DNA of 64,000 nucleotides from Nitrospira sp. GTDB lineage: Bacteria; Nitrospirota; Nitrospiria; Nitrospirales; Nitrospiraceae. Both the position numbers and the translations under genes were made by a program. Positions 17,799-27,067 of this stretch are shown here, one piece after another. The notes under the pieces were generated by a model. It ran no database searches, was not told where the DNA came from, and saw nothing but the letters and a program-made list of their open reading frames with translations. Each line of letters starts with the position of its first letter. Position 1 is the first letter of the stretch. The DNA is taken from NCBI GenBank assembly GCA_029194535.1, contig JARFXR010000002.1:558001-622000 (forward strand). The letters are read 5' to 3'.

Positions 17799-18806
17799 CT
17801 ACGGCACCAGCACGAGCTTGCCGGTCGTGCGCCGTCCTTCGAGCGCGCGATGTGCGTCGGCTGCACGTTCCAGCGGAAAAGTCTCGTTGATCGTGACCTT
17901 GATCTGACCGTGCAAGGCGAGGTCGAACAACTCCGCTAGCCCTGTCTTCAGGCTCACTGGGGTCAGAAGGGGCGCGAAAGCGAAGCCGGTAATCGACTGG
18001 TTCTTGAAAATGAGACCAAGCAGTTCCGGCACTCCGAGTTGGAAACTCTGAACGTTGAGTGCGCCATAGATGACAAGTCGGCCTAGCGGCGCCAGCGCTT
18101 GAAGAGCAGCATTGGTGACCGCACCACCGACGGATTCGTAGATGATGTCAGGTCCGGCTCCACCACTAGCCGCGCGCGCCTGCTCGACCCAATCCGCGCG
18201 GGCGTAGTTCACACCGGCATCGGCGCCCAGTGAACGGGCGAAGTCGAGTTTCTCGGTCGTACTCGCAGCGGCAATCACGGCCTTGGCTCCGCCGCGTTTG
18301 GCGAGCTGCACAAGAAGACTGCCGACTCCTCCCGCGGCGGCGCTGACCAGCACGGCTTTGCATTGCGGAGCAACTTGTTTGATGAGATACAGGGCGGTGA
18401 GTCCCTGTATCATCAATGCCGTCGCGACCTCAAACGACAACTCGTCCGGGATCGGGACCACAACGCCCGCATCGATCAACACATACTCGGCATACCCGCC
18501 GACAAGCGCGCCGGCGGCGAACAGCGGAGCCACGACACGGGCACCCACAGCCAGCCCGCCGACACCGGCCCCGAGCGCTTCTATTACGCCGGCGACCTCG
18601 TTGCCGGGAACCGCTGGAAGCTCGGGCGTTACCGCGTAACGATTCTGCCGCATCAGCGTCTCGGAAAGGTTGACACCAACGGCACGGACTCTGACCAGTA
18701 CCTGGCCGGGGCCTGGCCTGGGTGTAGGAGTTTCGACAAGCTCCAAGACTTCGGGCCCACCAAAGCGGTTCATCTGGACAGCTCTCATTGTGCGACTTAC
18801 AGACAT
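17799..18806 (-). CDS. NADPH:quinone oxidoreductase-like MDR protein
   Basis: The 335-residue protein belongs to the zinc-free quinone-reductase branch of medium-chain dehydrogenases: an N-terminal GroES-like domain (VGVNLSETLMRQNRY, LPAVPGNEVAGVIEALG), the nucleotide-binding AAAGGVGSLLVQLAK, and a C-terminus typical of the family (FPLERAADAHRALEGRRTTGKLVL). The cysteines that bind structural zinc are absent. It probably reduces quinones or enones with NADPH. GAGGAGG lies seven bases before ATG 18806. Forms a likely operon with the Rieske gene. Confidence 0.9.
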   Translation of the reverse strand: MSVSRTMRAVQMNRFGGPEVLELVETPTPRPGPGQVLVRVRAVGVNLSETLMRQNRYAVTPELPAVPGNEVAGVIEALGAGVGGLAVGARVVAPLFAAGALVGGYAEYVLIDAGVVVPIPDELSFEVATALMIQGLTALYLIKQVAPQCKAVLVSAAAGGVGSLLVQLAKRGGAKAVIAAASTTEKLDFARSLGADAGVNYARADWVEQARAASGGAGPDIIYESVGGAVTNAALQALAPLGRLVIYGALNVQSFQLGVPELLGLIFKNQSITGFAFAPLLTPVSLKTGLAELFDLALHGQIKVTINETFPLERAADAHRALEGRRTTGKLVLVP

Positions 18807-18835
18807 TCTTGATCCTCCTCAAACTCCTATTCAGG

Positions 18836-20458
18836 TTATGGTCGCACTCCCGCAACGTTCAGTCTGATCCGATAGATTCCGGTCAACGCCGTGATGTATA
18901 GCGTCTTCCCATCGTCGTCGCCCCAGGCCATGTTGTGGGGATCTTCCGGGCCCTTAATGAGCCCGAGTTGTTTGCCTTGCGGCGAAAGGATCCAGAGCCC
19001 GCCGGGGCCGGTTGAATAGACGTTGCCTTTCTGATCGACTTTCATTCCGTCCAGCGCGTCGTTGCCCGGCGCATTCGTCATATCGAAGAACAGTGTGCCG
19101 TTCGACAGGGTGCAGTCGGCGTTCACGTCATACCGCAAGATGACTTTCTTCTTGTCGTTCCAATTGTTCACATAGAGCTGCTTCTCGTCCGGTGACAGCG
19201 CGATGCCGTTCGGCGCGTCCAGGTCGGTGCTGACCAGTTTCACCTGACCGTCTTTGACACAATAGACGCCGCTGTAGGGCAACTCCTTGCCCGGGTCGTC
19301 AAAGACGTTGGGCAAACCAAACGGCGGATCGGTGAAGTAGAGGGTGCCGTCGGAACGATAGACGAGATCATTCGGGCTGTTCAGCCGTTTGCCGTCGTAG
19401 CGATCCGCCAACACGGTAATATTGCCGTGCGGCTCGACGCGAATGACCCGGCGGTTGCCGTGCTGGTTGATCGTAAGACGTCCCTTGTCATCGAGCGTGA
19501 GTCCGTTCGAGCCGGCCTGGCGGTACTCTCCGACGTTGAAACCGCTGTAGCCGCTCTTTGTCCGGAAGGCGGATACCTGCCCTTCAGGTGACCAACGATA
19601 GATGGTGTTGGCGTTGGGATCGCTGAAGAGGAGATATCCCGGGGTGTTGGCGGAGGCGGGGACCCACACCGGTCCCTCGGTGAAGAGAAAACCACCAGCG
19701 AGTTTTTCCAATTGTGTCCCTGGGGGGACGATCTGATCGAGCGCCGGATGGACCTTCACGATCTCAGTATTCACGAACTGCGTCTGGCCGATCTGATTGG
19801 CTTTGTAGAAGTCGAGCGTGGCGGAGCGGACCCAAATGAAGTTGCCGGGCGGATTCGAGAGGGGACCGTTGATGCCGAAGACGGCTAGGTGAATCTTCTG
19901 ACCAGGTTGTGCGTGCTTCGTCAGCACCACCCGATTGGGCGCGTTGAAGCCTTTGACCAACTGCCCGCCTGCCTGGCCCAGCACAAGCGGCAGCTTCCCA
20001 TCGATCCAGACCTCCGCATAGTCATCGATGGCGATTTCGAAGACGACGGTCGAGCCGGTCGGGTCGAACGAACCAATTGTCTCAGGGATCGTCACGCTCG
20101 TGCGATACCAATTGAAGCAGAGCCGCCCGGTCGATCGACGTTCTTCGAGTTGAGCGGGCTTGATCTGCTCCCATTTTGAATCGTCGAAGGCCGCCGCGCT
20201 GGCATGGACGTCGAGATCCTGCGTGCGATTCGGCGGGCCGGATGGCGCCAGATCAGCGCCTGGACTGTGGTGATCGACATCGACGACCTTGACGTTGCTG
20301 TACCGCCACTGCCCCTTGACCAACGCGATCCCCTCGTCGGTCTTCAGATCGACGATCGCCTCCGGCCGCACCCCCGGCGCGTCGGAGGTGACTTGGGCAT
20401 AGGCCGGCTGCGTGACCAGCACCAGAACCGTTGCAGTCAGTACCCTCCAACTCTTCAT
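18836..20458 (-). CDS. Secreted SMP-30-like propeller with an N-terminal galactose-binding-like domain
   Basis: A 540-residue exported protein: signal peptide (MKSWRVLTATVLVLVTQPAYA), then a beta-sandwich region (about 60-215, with FNWYRTSVTIPE and FEIAIDDYAEVWIDGKL, like the sugar-binding domain of beta-galactosidases), then a six-bladed SMP-30 propeller ([54 protein letters not shown]). Probably a periplasmic lactonase targeted to a carbohydrate. ATG 20458 has GGGAG six bases upstream; the frame is open further upstream only through the repeat at 20559-20614. It is a paralogue of the protein at 15338-16354. Confidence 0.88.
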   Translation of the reverse strand: MKSWRVLTATVLVLVTQPAYAQVTSDAPGVRPEAIVDLKTDEGIALVKGQWRYSNVKVVDVDHHSPGADLAPSGPPNRTQDLDVHASAAAFDDSKWEQIKPAQLEERRSTGRLCFNWYRTSVTIPETIGSFDPTGSTVVFEIAIDDYAEVWIDGKLPLVLGQAGGQLVKGFNAPNRVVLTKHAQPGQKIHLAVFGINGPLSNPPGNFIWVRSATLDFYKANQIGQTQFVNTEIVKVHPALDQIVPPGTQLEKLAGGFLFTEGPVWVPASANTPGYLLFSDPNANTIYRWSPEGQVSAFRTKSGYSGFNVGEYRQAGSNGLTLDDKGRLTINQHGNRRVIRVEPHGNITVLADRYDGKRLNSPNDLVYRSDGTLYFTDPPFGLPNVFDDPGKELPYSGVYCVKDGQVKLVSTDLDAPNGIALSPDEKQLYVNNWNDKKKVILRYDVNADCTLSNGTLFFDMTNAPGNDALDGMKVDQKGNVYSTGPGGLWILSPQGKQLGLIKGPEDPHNMAWGDDDGKTLYITALTGIYRIRLNVAGVRP

Positions 20459-20524
20459 TTCAAACTCCCTCTTCCAACCATTGACCTCGTTCGATGATTC
20501 TCCTCCCTTGTCTTTCGCTGTCAT

Positions 20525-20614
20525 TCCGGGCTTGACCCGAATCCAGTCTGTCAGAGCTGGATTCCCGCTTTCGCGGGAATGACGAAGAGGGGCGCGAGAA
20601 TGACGGCCTTGGAG
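20525..20614. repeat. Palindromic repeat with the 21-bp unit, second copy
   Basis: ATTCCCGCTTTCGCGGGAAT (20561-20580) is followed by one full 21-bp unit (20575-20595) and a partial unit ending in GAATGACGGCCTTGGAG, matching the element at 93-190. The flanking TCATTCCGGGCTTGACCCGA at 20521 onward belongs to the same kind of widely dispersed intergenic repeat. Confidence 0.75.
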
Positions 20615-20660
20615 TGTGAGACGCACGGCACCCATTGCGTGCGCTTTCTCGGGTCACGCC

Positions 20661-21575
20661 TCACCGCACCTTCACGACGTAATAATCAAACGGCGGCTCC
20701 ACTTCCTTGAACCAATGCGGCACGCCGTTCGGAATAATCACCACGTCGCCCGGGACAAGCTTCCTTGTCTCCCCACCGCTGACCGTCGTCGCGCGGAATT
20801 CATGCGGCGCGATCGCTTTCGTGCCCGCCGGTGTGCCGCCGGTGATCAACGTGGCCGAGCCCTTCAGGACGTAGACGATATCGGTGTCGTACTCGTGAAT
20901 TTCAACGACGCCGGCCTTGTCGCGATGACTGGCGTGCACCATGTAGTTTCGCGAGGTATGCATGATGTTCTCGTCTTCGCCGACGAGGACTGCGCCCTTG
21001 GCGAACGAGGCGGCCACCTTCCGGCTCTCGATATAGGTGACGGGCAGCGGGGTATTGCCGTTCGTCATGCCGGCCATCTCCATGCTGTCGAGCGACTTGG
21101 CGCCGACGATGGCCAGCTCTTCATCTTGCTGAGCGCTGGATGCGCCGCTGACGCCGATCGCGCCGACCACCTTTCCTTCCCATTCGAGCGGGATCCCGCC
21201 TTGCAAAGGGGTGAAGTGTTGGAGATCGCCGCCGAGCGCGACCATCGAGGTGCGCCCGCTCTTGATCGCTTCTTCAAAGACCTTTGTCGGCTTCTTGAAC
21301 AACGCGGATGTGCGTGCCTTACCGATCGCGATGTTGGCGCTGGCGGCGAAGGTCTGGTCCAATCGTTCAAGTGCCAGGAGGTTGCCTCCCTCGTCGACGA
21401 CCGCGATGGAACCGCCTGGAGCGTTCACGCGCTTCGCTTCTGCGATTGTCGCCGCAATGACTTTCTTGGCTCCCTCCAAGGTAAGCCCTTGCTTATCCGA
21501 GACTGAGCCGGCGTAGCTGGTCGAGGTCAACATCGTGAACATGATTCCTATCCCGATGGTCGTGAGGCATTGCAT
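20661..21575 (-). CDS. Secreted GlcG/HbpS-like protein fused to a cupin domain
   Basis: The 304-residue product has a signal peptide (MQCLTTIGIGIMFTMLTSTSYA), a GlcG/HbpS-type domain (about 28-195: LTLEGAKKVIAATIAEAKR, SIAVVDEGGNLLALERLD, GGIPLEWEGKVVGAIGVSG) and a C-terminal cupin (about 215-304) with YDTDIVYVLKGSATLITGG and PGDVVIIPNGVPHWF. HbpS-like proteins bind haem or act as extracellular sensors; the cupin may bind a metal. The combination is less common than either alone. GGGAG precedes ATG 21575. The next gene upstream encodes a shorter GlcG-like paralogue. Confidence 0.88.
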   Translation of the reverse strand: MQCLTTIGIGIMFTMLTSTSYAGSVSDKQGLTLEGAKKVIAATIAEAKRVNAPGGSIAVVDEGGNLLALERLDQTFAASANIAIGKARTSALFKKPTKVFEEAIKSGRTSMVALGGDLQHFTPLQGGIPLEWEGKVVGAIGVSGASSAQQDEELAIVGAKSLDSMEMAGMTNGNTPLPVTYIESRKVAASFAKGAVLVGEDENIMHTSRNYMVHASHRDKAGVVEIHEYDTDIVYVLKGSATLITGGTPAGTKAIAPHEFRATTVSGGETRKLVPGDVVIIPNGVPHWFKEVEPPFDYYVVKVR

Positions 21576-21684
21576 GGTGATTCTCCCTCCCCTTCTCTGA
21601 TCGGGCCGTCAGCCCTCAGCAGTCAACTCTCGGCTCCGAATCTGGTCCCTGAGCTGAAAGCTCGGCACTGAAAGCTGTCAGCTC

Positions 21685-21790
21685 GTATGGCGTCCCACAG
21701 AGTGTGCTCATACTCCGTTCACCCTGAGCCCGTCGAAGGGCACCTACTTGCAATGAGTTCCGCTCATGGTTCGACTGATCTCACCACGAA
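21685..21790. repeat. Dispersed intergenic repeat fragment
   Basis: The 236-bp gap holds GTTCACCCTGAGCCCGTCGA (from about 21717) and, 45 bases on, CGCTCATGGTTCGACTGATC, followed by a CACCACGAACG end. These are the two halves of a repeat family (TTCGACGGGCTCAGGGTGAAC and GTTCGTGGTGAG...CGAACC in reverse) that I recall from many bacterial genomes. There is no gene here. Confidence 0.45.
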
Positions 21791-21810
21791 CGAATTTCCG
21801 GGACAGCACA

Positions 21811-22305
21811 TTACTGTTTTGTAAACGACGCCGCCACGGCGGCCCCAGCCAAGGCGATATCCTCATCCACTTGCGGCGTCTCGCCGCTGACGCCGATCGC
21901 GCCGATGACCCTCCCCTTCACGGTGATCGGCACGCCGCCTTGCAAGGCGACCGCACCGTGGAGCGCCAGGGCCGACACGCGTCCGTTCTTTACTTGGTCC
22001 TCGAATACTTTGCTGGGGCGCCGATAGATCGCCGCGGTTCTCGCCTTGTCGATGCCGACGTTCACGCTGGCAACCTGCGTATCATCCAGCCGCTCCAACA
22101 GGAGAAGGCTGCCGCCGTCATCGACGACGGCAATCACGACCCGCGCGCCCTCGGCCTTCGCCTTGGCCTCCGCCGCTGCCGCGATGGTCTTCGCGCCGTC
22201 CAACGTGAGCGAGCTCTTCTCGACCAGTTGTGCCTGTTGTGATTGGGCCGTCGTCGCACCTACCGATAGCCCGATGGTCATTACCGCAAGCGAGAGGATT
22301 CTCAT
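21811..22305 (-). CDS. Secreted GlcG/HbpS-like haem-degrading/sensor-family protein
   Basis: A 164-residue protein with signal peptide (MRILSLAVMTIGLSVGATTAQS) and a single GlcG/HbpS domain: LTLDGAKTIAAAAEAKAKAEG, VIAVVDDGGSLLLLERLDD, KARTAAIYRRPSKVFED and GGVPITVKGRVIGAIGVSG. It aligns with the N-terminal domain of the cupin fusion encoded downstream. Periplasmic location is expected. GGAG lies six bases before ATG 22305. The biochemical role of the family is not settled. Confidence 0.88.
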   Translation of the reverse strand: MRILSLAVMTIGLSVGATTAQSQQAQLVEKSSLTLDGAKTIAAAAEAKAKAEGARVVIAVVDDGGSLLLLERLDDTQVASVNVGIDKARTAAIYRRPSKVFEDQVKNGRVSALALHGAVALQGGVPITVKGRVIGAIGVSGETPQVDEDIALAGAAVAASFTKQ

Positions 22306-22375
22306 CGTTCACTCCTTTGTTCCGGCAAGCCGGAGAGATGCCGCGCACCTCTCCGGTCTCTACCGGGCAGTTCCG

Positions 22376-22855
22376 TTACCGGCTCATCGCCATACCGTCA
22401 GCCTTCATGCCGCTGTCGGCCTTCATATCATTGCGCATCCGCTCGCCGGAAGCGGTTTGAATCGGCTTGGCAAACGGCGCTTCTCCCAGCAAAGTTTCTG
22501 CGTAGGCGCACCAGATCTGGACCTTGGCCACGTCATGGACATAGGACGGCAACGTGATGGTGCGGTTCTGCTTATCCCCTTTGATCGCAAGGCGATTCAG
22601 CAAATACACATTGCCTTTCGTATCGACCACCTGCCAATGCGGCGCGGGCGTTTCGGGAATTTTGAAATCATCCGACCAGGTCAACGTGTCGCCGTTGCCT
22701 GACCGGCCGTGTGTGGCGGTGCCGCTGTTCGCCTTGACGCCTTCGAATTTCGCCGTGGTGTGCACTTCGGCGGCAGAGCCGTTCGACGCCGCGACTAATC
22801 CGGCAACGGCGACCCAAGACAGAAACCCCGTTGTGAATGCGCTCTTCGCCCTCAT
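22376..22855 (-). CDS. Secreted DM13-like protein
   Basis: The 159-residue product has a signal peptide (MRAKSAFTTGFLSWVAVAGLVAASNGSAA) and a beta-rich domain: TLTWSDDFKIPETPAPHWQV, NVYLLNRLAIKGDKQNRTI, and LPSYVHDVAKVQIWCAYAET. The W-C-aromatic motif near the end, preceded by an LP-x-Y segment, resembles DM13 domains, which are proposed to act in electron transfer through the conserved cysteine. A Met-rich tail (MRNDMKADSGMKADGMAMSR) could bind metal. GGAGG is five bases before ATG 22855. Confidence 0.75.
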   Translation of the reverse strand: MRAKSAFTTGFLSWVAVAGLVAASNGSAAEVHTTAKFEGVKANSGTATHGRSGNGDTLTWSDDFKIPETPAPHWQVVDTKGNVYLLNRLAIKGDKQNRTITLPSYVHDVAKVQIWCAYAETLLGEAPFAKPIQTASGERMRNDMKADSGMKADGMAMSR

Positions 22856-22991
22856 AACGTCCTCCTTGTGGTGTGAGTACCGTGCGGCGCTGATTCTCTT
22901 CAACCCCGCTTGCTCCCGCAGCTGCCCGTCTGTCGAGCAAGAGCTCGAGTCCTTACAGGATACCGGTGGACGGAGGTCTGTCTCGGTCCCC

Positions 22992-23783
22992 TCAGCTCGT
23001 GTAGCAGCAACGGAAAATGCACCGCTTGTCATTCTGATGGTGGAGTTTCGCGCAGAGGACGCGACGGACACCGTACAGGCGGACATAGCACTCCGCCGCG
23101 AGCAACATGCCGATGAGAGGAGCGGTCAGATAGATCCAAAAACCTGTCCACACGTGAGATGGAAGGGCGGAGGCAAACGAGCGAGCCGGATTCATGCTCA
23201 TTCCAGATAACGGGGCCTCGATACTGATATACGCCGCGACCAGACAACCGGCAAGAACGCCGGTCCATGGATTGAGCGCGACGCGATTCGATGTGATGAG
23301 AATAACCAGCATCAGCACAAACGACATCACGACTTCAGCGGTAAATGCCGCGCCGCTTCCCGCTGATCCCGGCACCGTGACGGCATAGTTCACCGCCGGA
23401 TGTTCGACCGCCATACCGATCACCGTTGCGCCGATGAGCAACCCCGCCAAACCTCCACCGAACTGGGCGACCATGTAGCACGCCGTATCGACTCCTTGGA
23501 TTTTCCCCAAACGAAAGAACGTGACTGTCACCGCCGGATTCAAATGAGCGCCGGATCGTTTGCCCCACGACGAATAGATGAGGGCGATCGCGGTCATCCC
23601 CATAGCCAATCCGATCACGACCCGTCTGATGGTCTGATTGGGAAACAATTCGTGAAAAGGCGAGAGCGGATATTCGAGCAACGTGGTCACAAGCACAGCT
23701 GAGATCATGAAGAGACCGAGCCCCGCGGCTTCCATCAGATACTCGGGCCAATGTCTCCGCATGGTATCAACGACGATTTGCAT
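22992..23783 (-). CDS. Aquaporin (MIP family channel)
   Basis: A 263-residue inner-membrane protein with six predicted membrane helices and both hallmark half-helix motifs, HLNPAV (N82) and MNPARS (about N200). It should conduct water or small neutral solutes. The selectivity filter cannot be assigned with confidence. The C-terminus ends in an unusual Cys/Arg-rich tail (CIFRCCYTS). ATG 23783 is preferred; GTG 23795 in frame is also possible, and neither has a strong ribosome site. Confidence 0.92.
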   Translation of the reverse strand: MQIVVDTMRRHWPEYLMEAAGLGLFMISAVLVTTLLEYPLSPFHELFPNQTIRRVVIGLAMGMTAIALIYSSWGKRSGAHLNPAVTVTFFRLGKIQGVDTACYMVAQFGGGLAGLLIGATVIGMAVEHPAVNYAVTVPGSAGSGAAFTAEVVMSFVLMLVILITSNRVALNPWTGVLAGCLVAAYISIEAPLSGMSMNPARSFASALPSHVWTGFWIYLTAPLIGMLLAAECYVRLYGVRRVLCAKLHHQNDKRCIFRCCYTS

Positions 23784-23988
23784 AGCTCTGCTCACCCTTC
23801 GTCGGACTCAGTCGCACGAATCGCTCGCTTCTTACAGGGCGACATCTCTACTTACCCAATGACGCGACCGCAGCCATTCTCAGCAGGGGCATGGCGAAGC
23901 AGGCGCACTTGACAATCCCCCCTGAGAGGGCGTTGGATGGAGGGCTGACGCGTGGCTTCTGGCTCCGATGCTCGCCCTCTCGTGCCGT

Positions 23989-26295
23989 ATGAGGAAGCGA
24001 GTCAGCCTCCAACGCCTGGTCACCCTCTGGGTCCTTTCTATAGGCCTGCTCACCGGAGCCTTCGGCCTGCTATACGCCTACTGGCACGCCAAGCATTCGC
24101 TGCGGAGCACCATCGGTCTTACCTTTCTGGAACTGGCTCATCAAAGCGCGGACAAGGTCGGGCTCATTCTGGAAAAAGAAGTGGAATGGGTCGAACGCCT
24201 GGCCTCGACGACGGACGTCGTGGACGCTGTCACGTCTGGGACGGGAGTGGCCTTCGATCGGCCCGCATTCCAGCGCTGGCGTGAGAGTCAACTACGCTAC
24301 TTTCGTTCGATGGTCATCTTGGACCGTCAGGGCCGCTCGGTGGGCGGAGTCATCAGCGATGTTACCAGGGCACACTATAACCAACAGCTCTGGTGGCCCG
24401 TCGTCTTTGAGCAACGACAAATCTGGGTGGGGGAACTGCGGTCGAACGAAGCGGGGTCCGGATACTGGGAAGTCGCCGTTCCGATCACGGATCGCCGTGG
24501 AGCCGTCATCGGCGCGATCAAAGTCGTGATCGAGAAAGACCAACTGTTCGCGTCCGTCTTTCGCAGCCGTATCGGCGAGACCGGACATGTCATGCTGTTG
24601 ACGAGTCGAGGTCTTGTCCTCGCCTGTCCGATTCTTCCTTCCACTCAGCATCGCGTGGTTCAAGTCGAGGGAAGGGCGTTGTTCGATGCGGCCTACCCCA
24701 TTTCCGACGCGCGATGGCTGGAGACGCAGGACGACGGACATGGAAAAGCGGGCGGCATCGTCGGCGTCGCGCCGGTCGTCCTCCGTTCCGATATCGCGCA
24801 GGCCGGCAAGTGGTTCATTCTTGTTCGCCAGGATCCGGATGAAACCTATGCGCCGTTGACCGTCTTGATGCGCAGGCTGGCCGCCTTCGGGGTCCTCGCT
24901 GTAGGGATCGTGGCATTCCTCCGGTGGCGTTTGGCGTTGCGAATCGTGCAGCCGATCCGAGCATTGGTCCGTCGGATGAAGCAGTTCGGAGAGATTGCGC
25001 CTCCCACGATGCCGGCGCCGATGGAACAAGTCGGCATCGTCGAACTGGACGACCTCGCCGCGAGTTTCGACGACCTGGCCAGACGGCTTGCCGGAACCGC
25101 CGGCGAACGCGAACAATACGTGACACAGCTCGAACGGGCCAATCGAGAACTGGCGACATCCGAAGAGCACTATCGCATGTTGTGGAATCATTCTCTCCAC
25201 ATTCGATTGCTGGTCGATGCCGACGGGCAGATTCGGGATCTCAACCGGCGAGGGGAAATTAAATTGTGGCGCCCCGCCGCCGATGTCGTCGGCACCCCGG
25301 TGCTGTCATTGTTCGCCGAACCGGAACGCCCGCGGCTCCGCCGATTGCTGGCCGACACGTTCGCCGCAGGCAGAGAATCCGTGGCCGGTGAAGTGATCGT
25401 GCCGGCGCCGACCGGGGATCTCTATATCATGGACGTCGATCTCGTCCCCCTCGAAAAGGGCGGCGCGGTCGAAGCGGTCATGGTCCAATTGACCGATCTG
25501 ACCGAGAAGAAGCAGCTTCAGGAGCAGCTACTCCGGTCGGAGCGGTTGGCCTCGTTGAGCCACTTCGCTTCGATGTTCGCGCACGACATCCGTAACCCCC
25601 TCGCAGGGATCAAGAAAACATTGGAACTGCTCTCGGATGGGCAGACCGTGACCCTCGACAGGCCCCGGCGGTGGTGCGACGACATGCGCTTCACGGTCGA
25701 CTTGCTGCTGGGCATGATCAATGACATGCTCGACGTCTACCAAGACAGCTATTCAGGACTTCCGCTACTGACCTCCGCCGTCTCGCTCAAGGCACTGGCG
25801 GACGAAGCCTTGCGACCATTCCGGATGGAAGCAGAGTCAAAGGGCATTCGATTCCTCGTCGATCTCGAGCCGGAAGAGATCCGGGTAAGCGTAGACGGCC
25901 GGCGCCTGTTGCGCGTCCTCATCAACCTCGTCCACAACGCCGTGAAGTTCTCGCCGGCGGGTGGGACGATCGCCGTGCAGATCCGCGGCGAGCATCACGG
26001 CAGCCGGCGTCCGGGCGCGTGCGCCGGCTCATCGCACGTGACGATCCGGGTGATGGACGAAGGGCCGGGAGTCGCCGAGGAGGATCTGCCCCACCTGTTC
26101 GACTTGTTCTTCAAGAAGAAGGAGGCGGGCGACATCAGGACCGGACGCGGGCTGGGACTCCACTTTTGCCGGCTGGTCATGGAAGCCCACGGCGGCGGCA
26201 TCAGCGCGGACAACCGTCGCGGCGGCGGCGCCGTCTTTTCCTTGGTGTTACCGGTGAAGCAGGACATCTATGCCGGTCACGCTGCTGATCGCTGA
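23989..26295 (+). CDS. Membrane sensor histidine kinase (dCache-HAMP-PAS-HisKA-HATPase)
   Basis: About 768 residues: a first membrane helix (about 10-33), a large periplasmic sensor domain of the double-Cache type, a second membrane helix (about 295-315), a HAMP-like linker, a PAS domain (about 390-500), HisKA with the phosphoacceptor in FAHDIRNPLAG near residue 531, and an ATPase domain (INLVHNAVKFS, MDEGPGV, TGRGLGLHFC). It would phosphorylate the NarL-type regulator encoded by the next gene, which overlaps by 26 bases. The start is ambiguous: ATG 23968 is also in frame and neither has a clear ribosome site. The ligand is unknown. Confidence 0.92.
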   Translation: MRKRVSLQRLVTLWVLSIGLLTGAFGLLYAYWHAKHSLRSTIGLTFLELAHQSADKVGLILEKEVEWVERLASTTDVVDAVTSGTGVAFDRPAFQRWRESQLRYFRSMVILDRQGRSVGGVISDVTRAHYNQQLWWPVVFEQRQIWVGELRSNEAGSGYWEVAVPITDRRGAVIGAIKVVIEKDQLFASVFRSRIGETGHVMLLTSRGLVLACPILPSTQHRVVQVEGRALFDAAYPISDARWLETQDDGHGKAGGIVGVAPVVLRSDIAQAGKWFILVRQDPDETYAPLTVLMRRLAAFGVLAVGIVAFLRWRLALRIVQPIRALVRRMKQFGEIAPPTMPAPMEQVGIVELDDLAASFDDLARRLAGTAGEREQYVTQLERANRELATSEEHYRMLWNHSLHIRLLVDADGQIRDLNRRGEIKLWRPAADVVGTPVLSLFAEPERPRLRRLLADTFAAGRESVAGEVIVPAPTGDLYIMDVDLVPLEKGGAVEAVMVQLTDLTEKKQLQEQLLRSERLASLSHFASMFAHDIRNPLAGIKKTLELLSDGQTVTLDRPRRWCDDMRFTVDLLLGMINDMLDVYQDSYSGLPLLTSAVSLKALADEALRPFRMEAESKGIRFLVDLEPEEIRVSVDGRRLLRVLINLVHNAVKFSPAGGTIAVQIRGEHHGSRRPGACAGSSHVTIRVMDEGPGVAEEDLPHLFDLFFKKKEAGDIRTGRGLGLHFCRLVMEAHGGGISADNRRGGGAVFSLVLPVKQDIYAGHAADR

Positions 26296-26911
26296 AGATC
26301 AACGTCTGTTCAGGCAAAGCCTGCGGCTGTTGCTGGAACGGGAACGCGATCTCCGGGTGGTGGGAGAAGCCACCGACGGGCGGGAGGCGTTCGAGCAGGC
26401 TATGAAGCTCAGACCGGAGATGATCCTCATGGACGTGGATATGCCGCGGCTCGACGGAGTGACCGCGACGCGCCTGATCCGAGGCTGCCTGCCCGACACC
26501 AACGTGCTGATGCTCTCGGTCCATGACGAAGACGCCAGAATCGTGGCCGCGGTTCAGGCCGGCGCCTGCGGCTACATCCTCAAGGACGCCGACCACGCCG
26601 AGTTCTTGCGGATCATCCGCGCGACGCACCGCGGCGAACATCTCCACTTGCCGTTCATGCCGGACCGCTTCGCGCACCGGGCGGTCTCCGCATTGCAAGG
26701 GTCCGGGACCCCGCCGCCGGGCCTCGTCCACCTCACCGAACGAGAACGGGAAATTCTCGCGCACGCCGCCTCCGGACAAGGCAACAAGGAGATCGCCGAC
26801 CGTCTGGGCCTGTCGCTCGATACGGTCAAGACTCACCTCCATCACATCTATCAAAAGCTTCACGTCACCGGCCGGGTCGAAGCCATTCTCTCCTATCTGA
26901 GAGCCTGCTAG
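26270..26911 (+). CDS. NarL/FixJ-type response regulator
   Basis: The 213-residue protein has a receiver domain with acidic pocket (AEDQ), phosphorylation site D55 in MILMDVDMPRLDG and conserved K in ILKDAD, then a LuxR-type helix-turn-helix (LTEREREILAHAASGQGNKEIADRLGLSLDTVKTHLHHIYQKL). It is the cognate partner of the kinase whose gene it overlaps; AGGA precedes ATG 26270. Candidate targets are the two small exported proteins encoded just downstream. Confidence 0.94.
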   Translation: MPVTLLIAEDQRLFRQSLRLLLERERDLRVVGEATDGREAFEQAMKLRPEMILMDVDMPRLDGVTATRLIRGCLPDTNVLMLSVHDEDARIVAAVQAGACGYILKDADHAEFLRIIRATHRGEHLHLPFMPDRFAHRAVSALQGSGTPPPGLVHLTEREREILAHAASGQGNKEIADRLGLSLDTVKTHLHHIYQKLHVTGRVEAILSYLRAC

Positions 26912-27067
26912 CCGCTCATCACCGCGGGCGGACACCGGAATCACCCGATCGGTGTAGATGAAATCCACCCTTCAGGCGATGGTCTGCCGTCCGACCGCTT
27001 CGTAGAATCAGGCGGATCGAGGGACGGCGCATCACGGCGCAGGACTCTTCACGAAGGAGGTCGCGTG

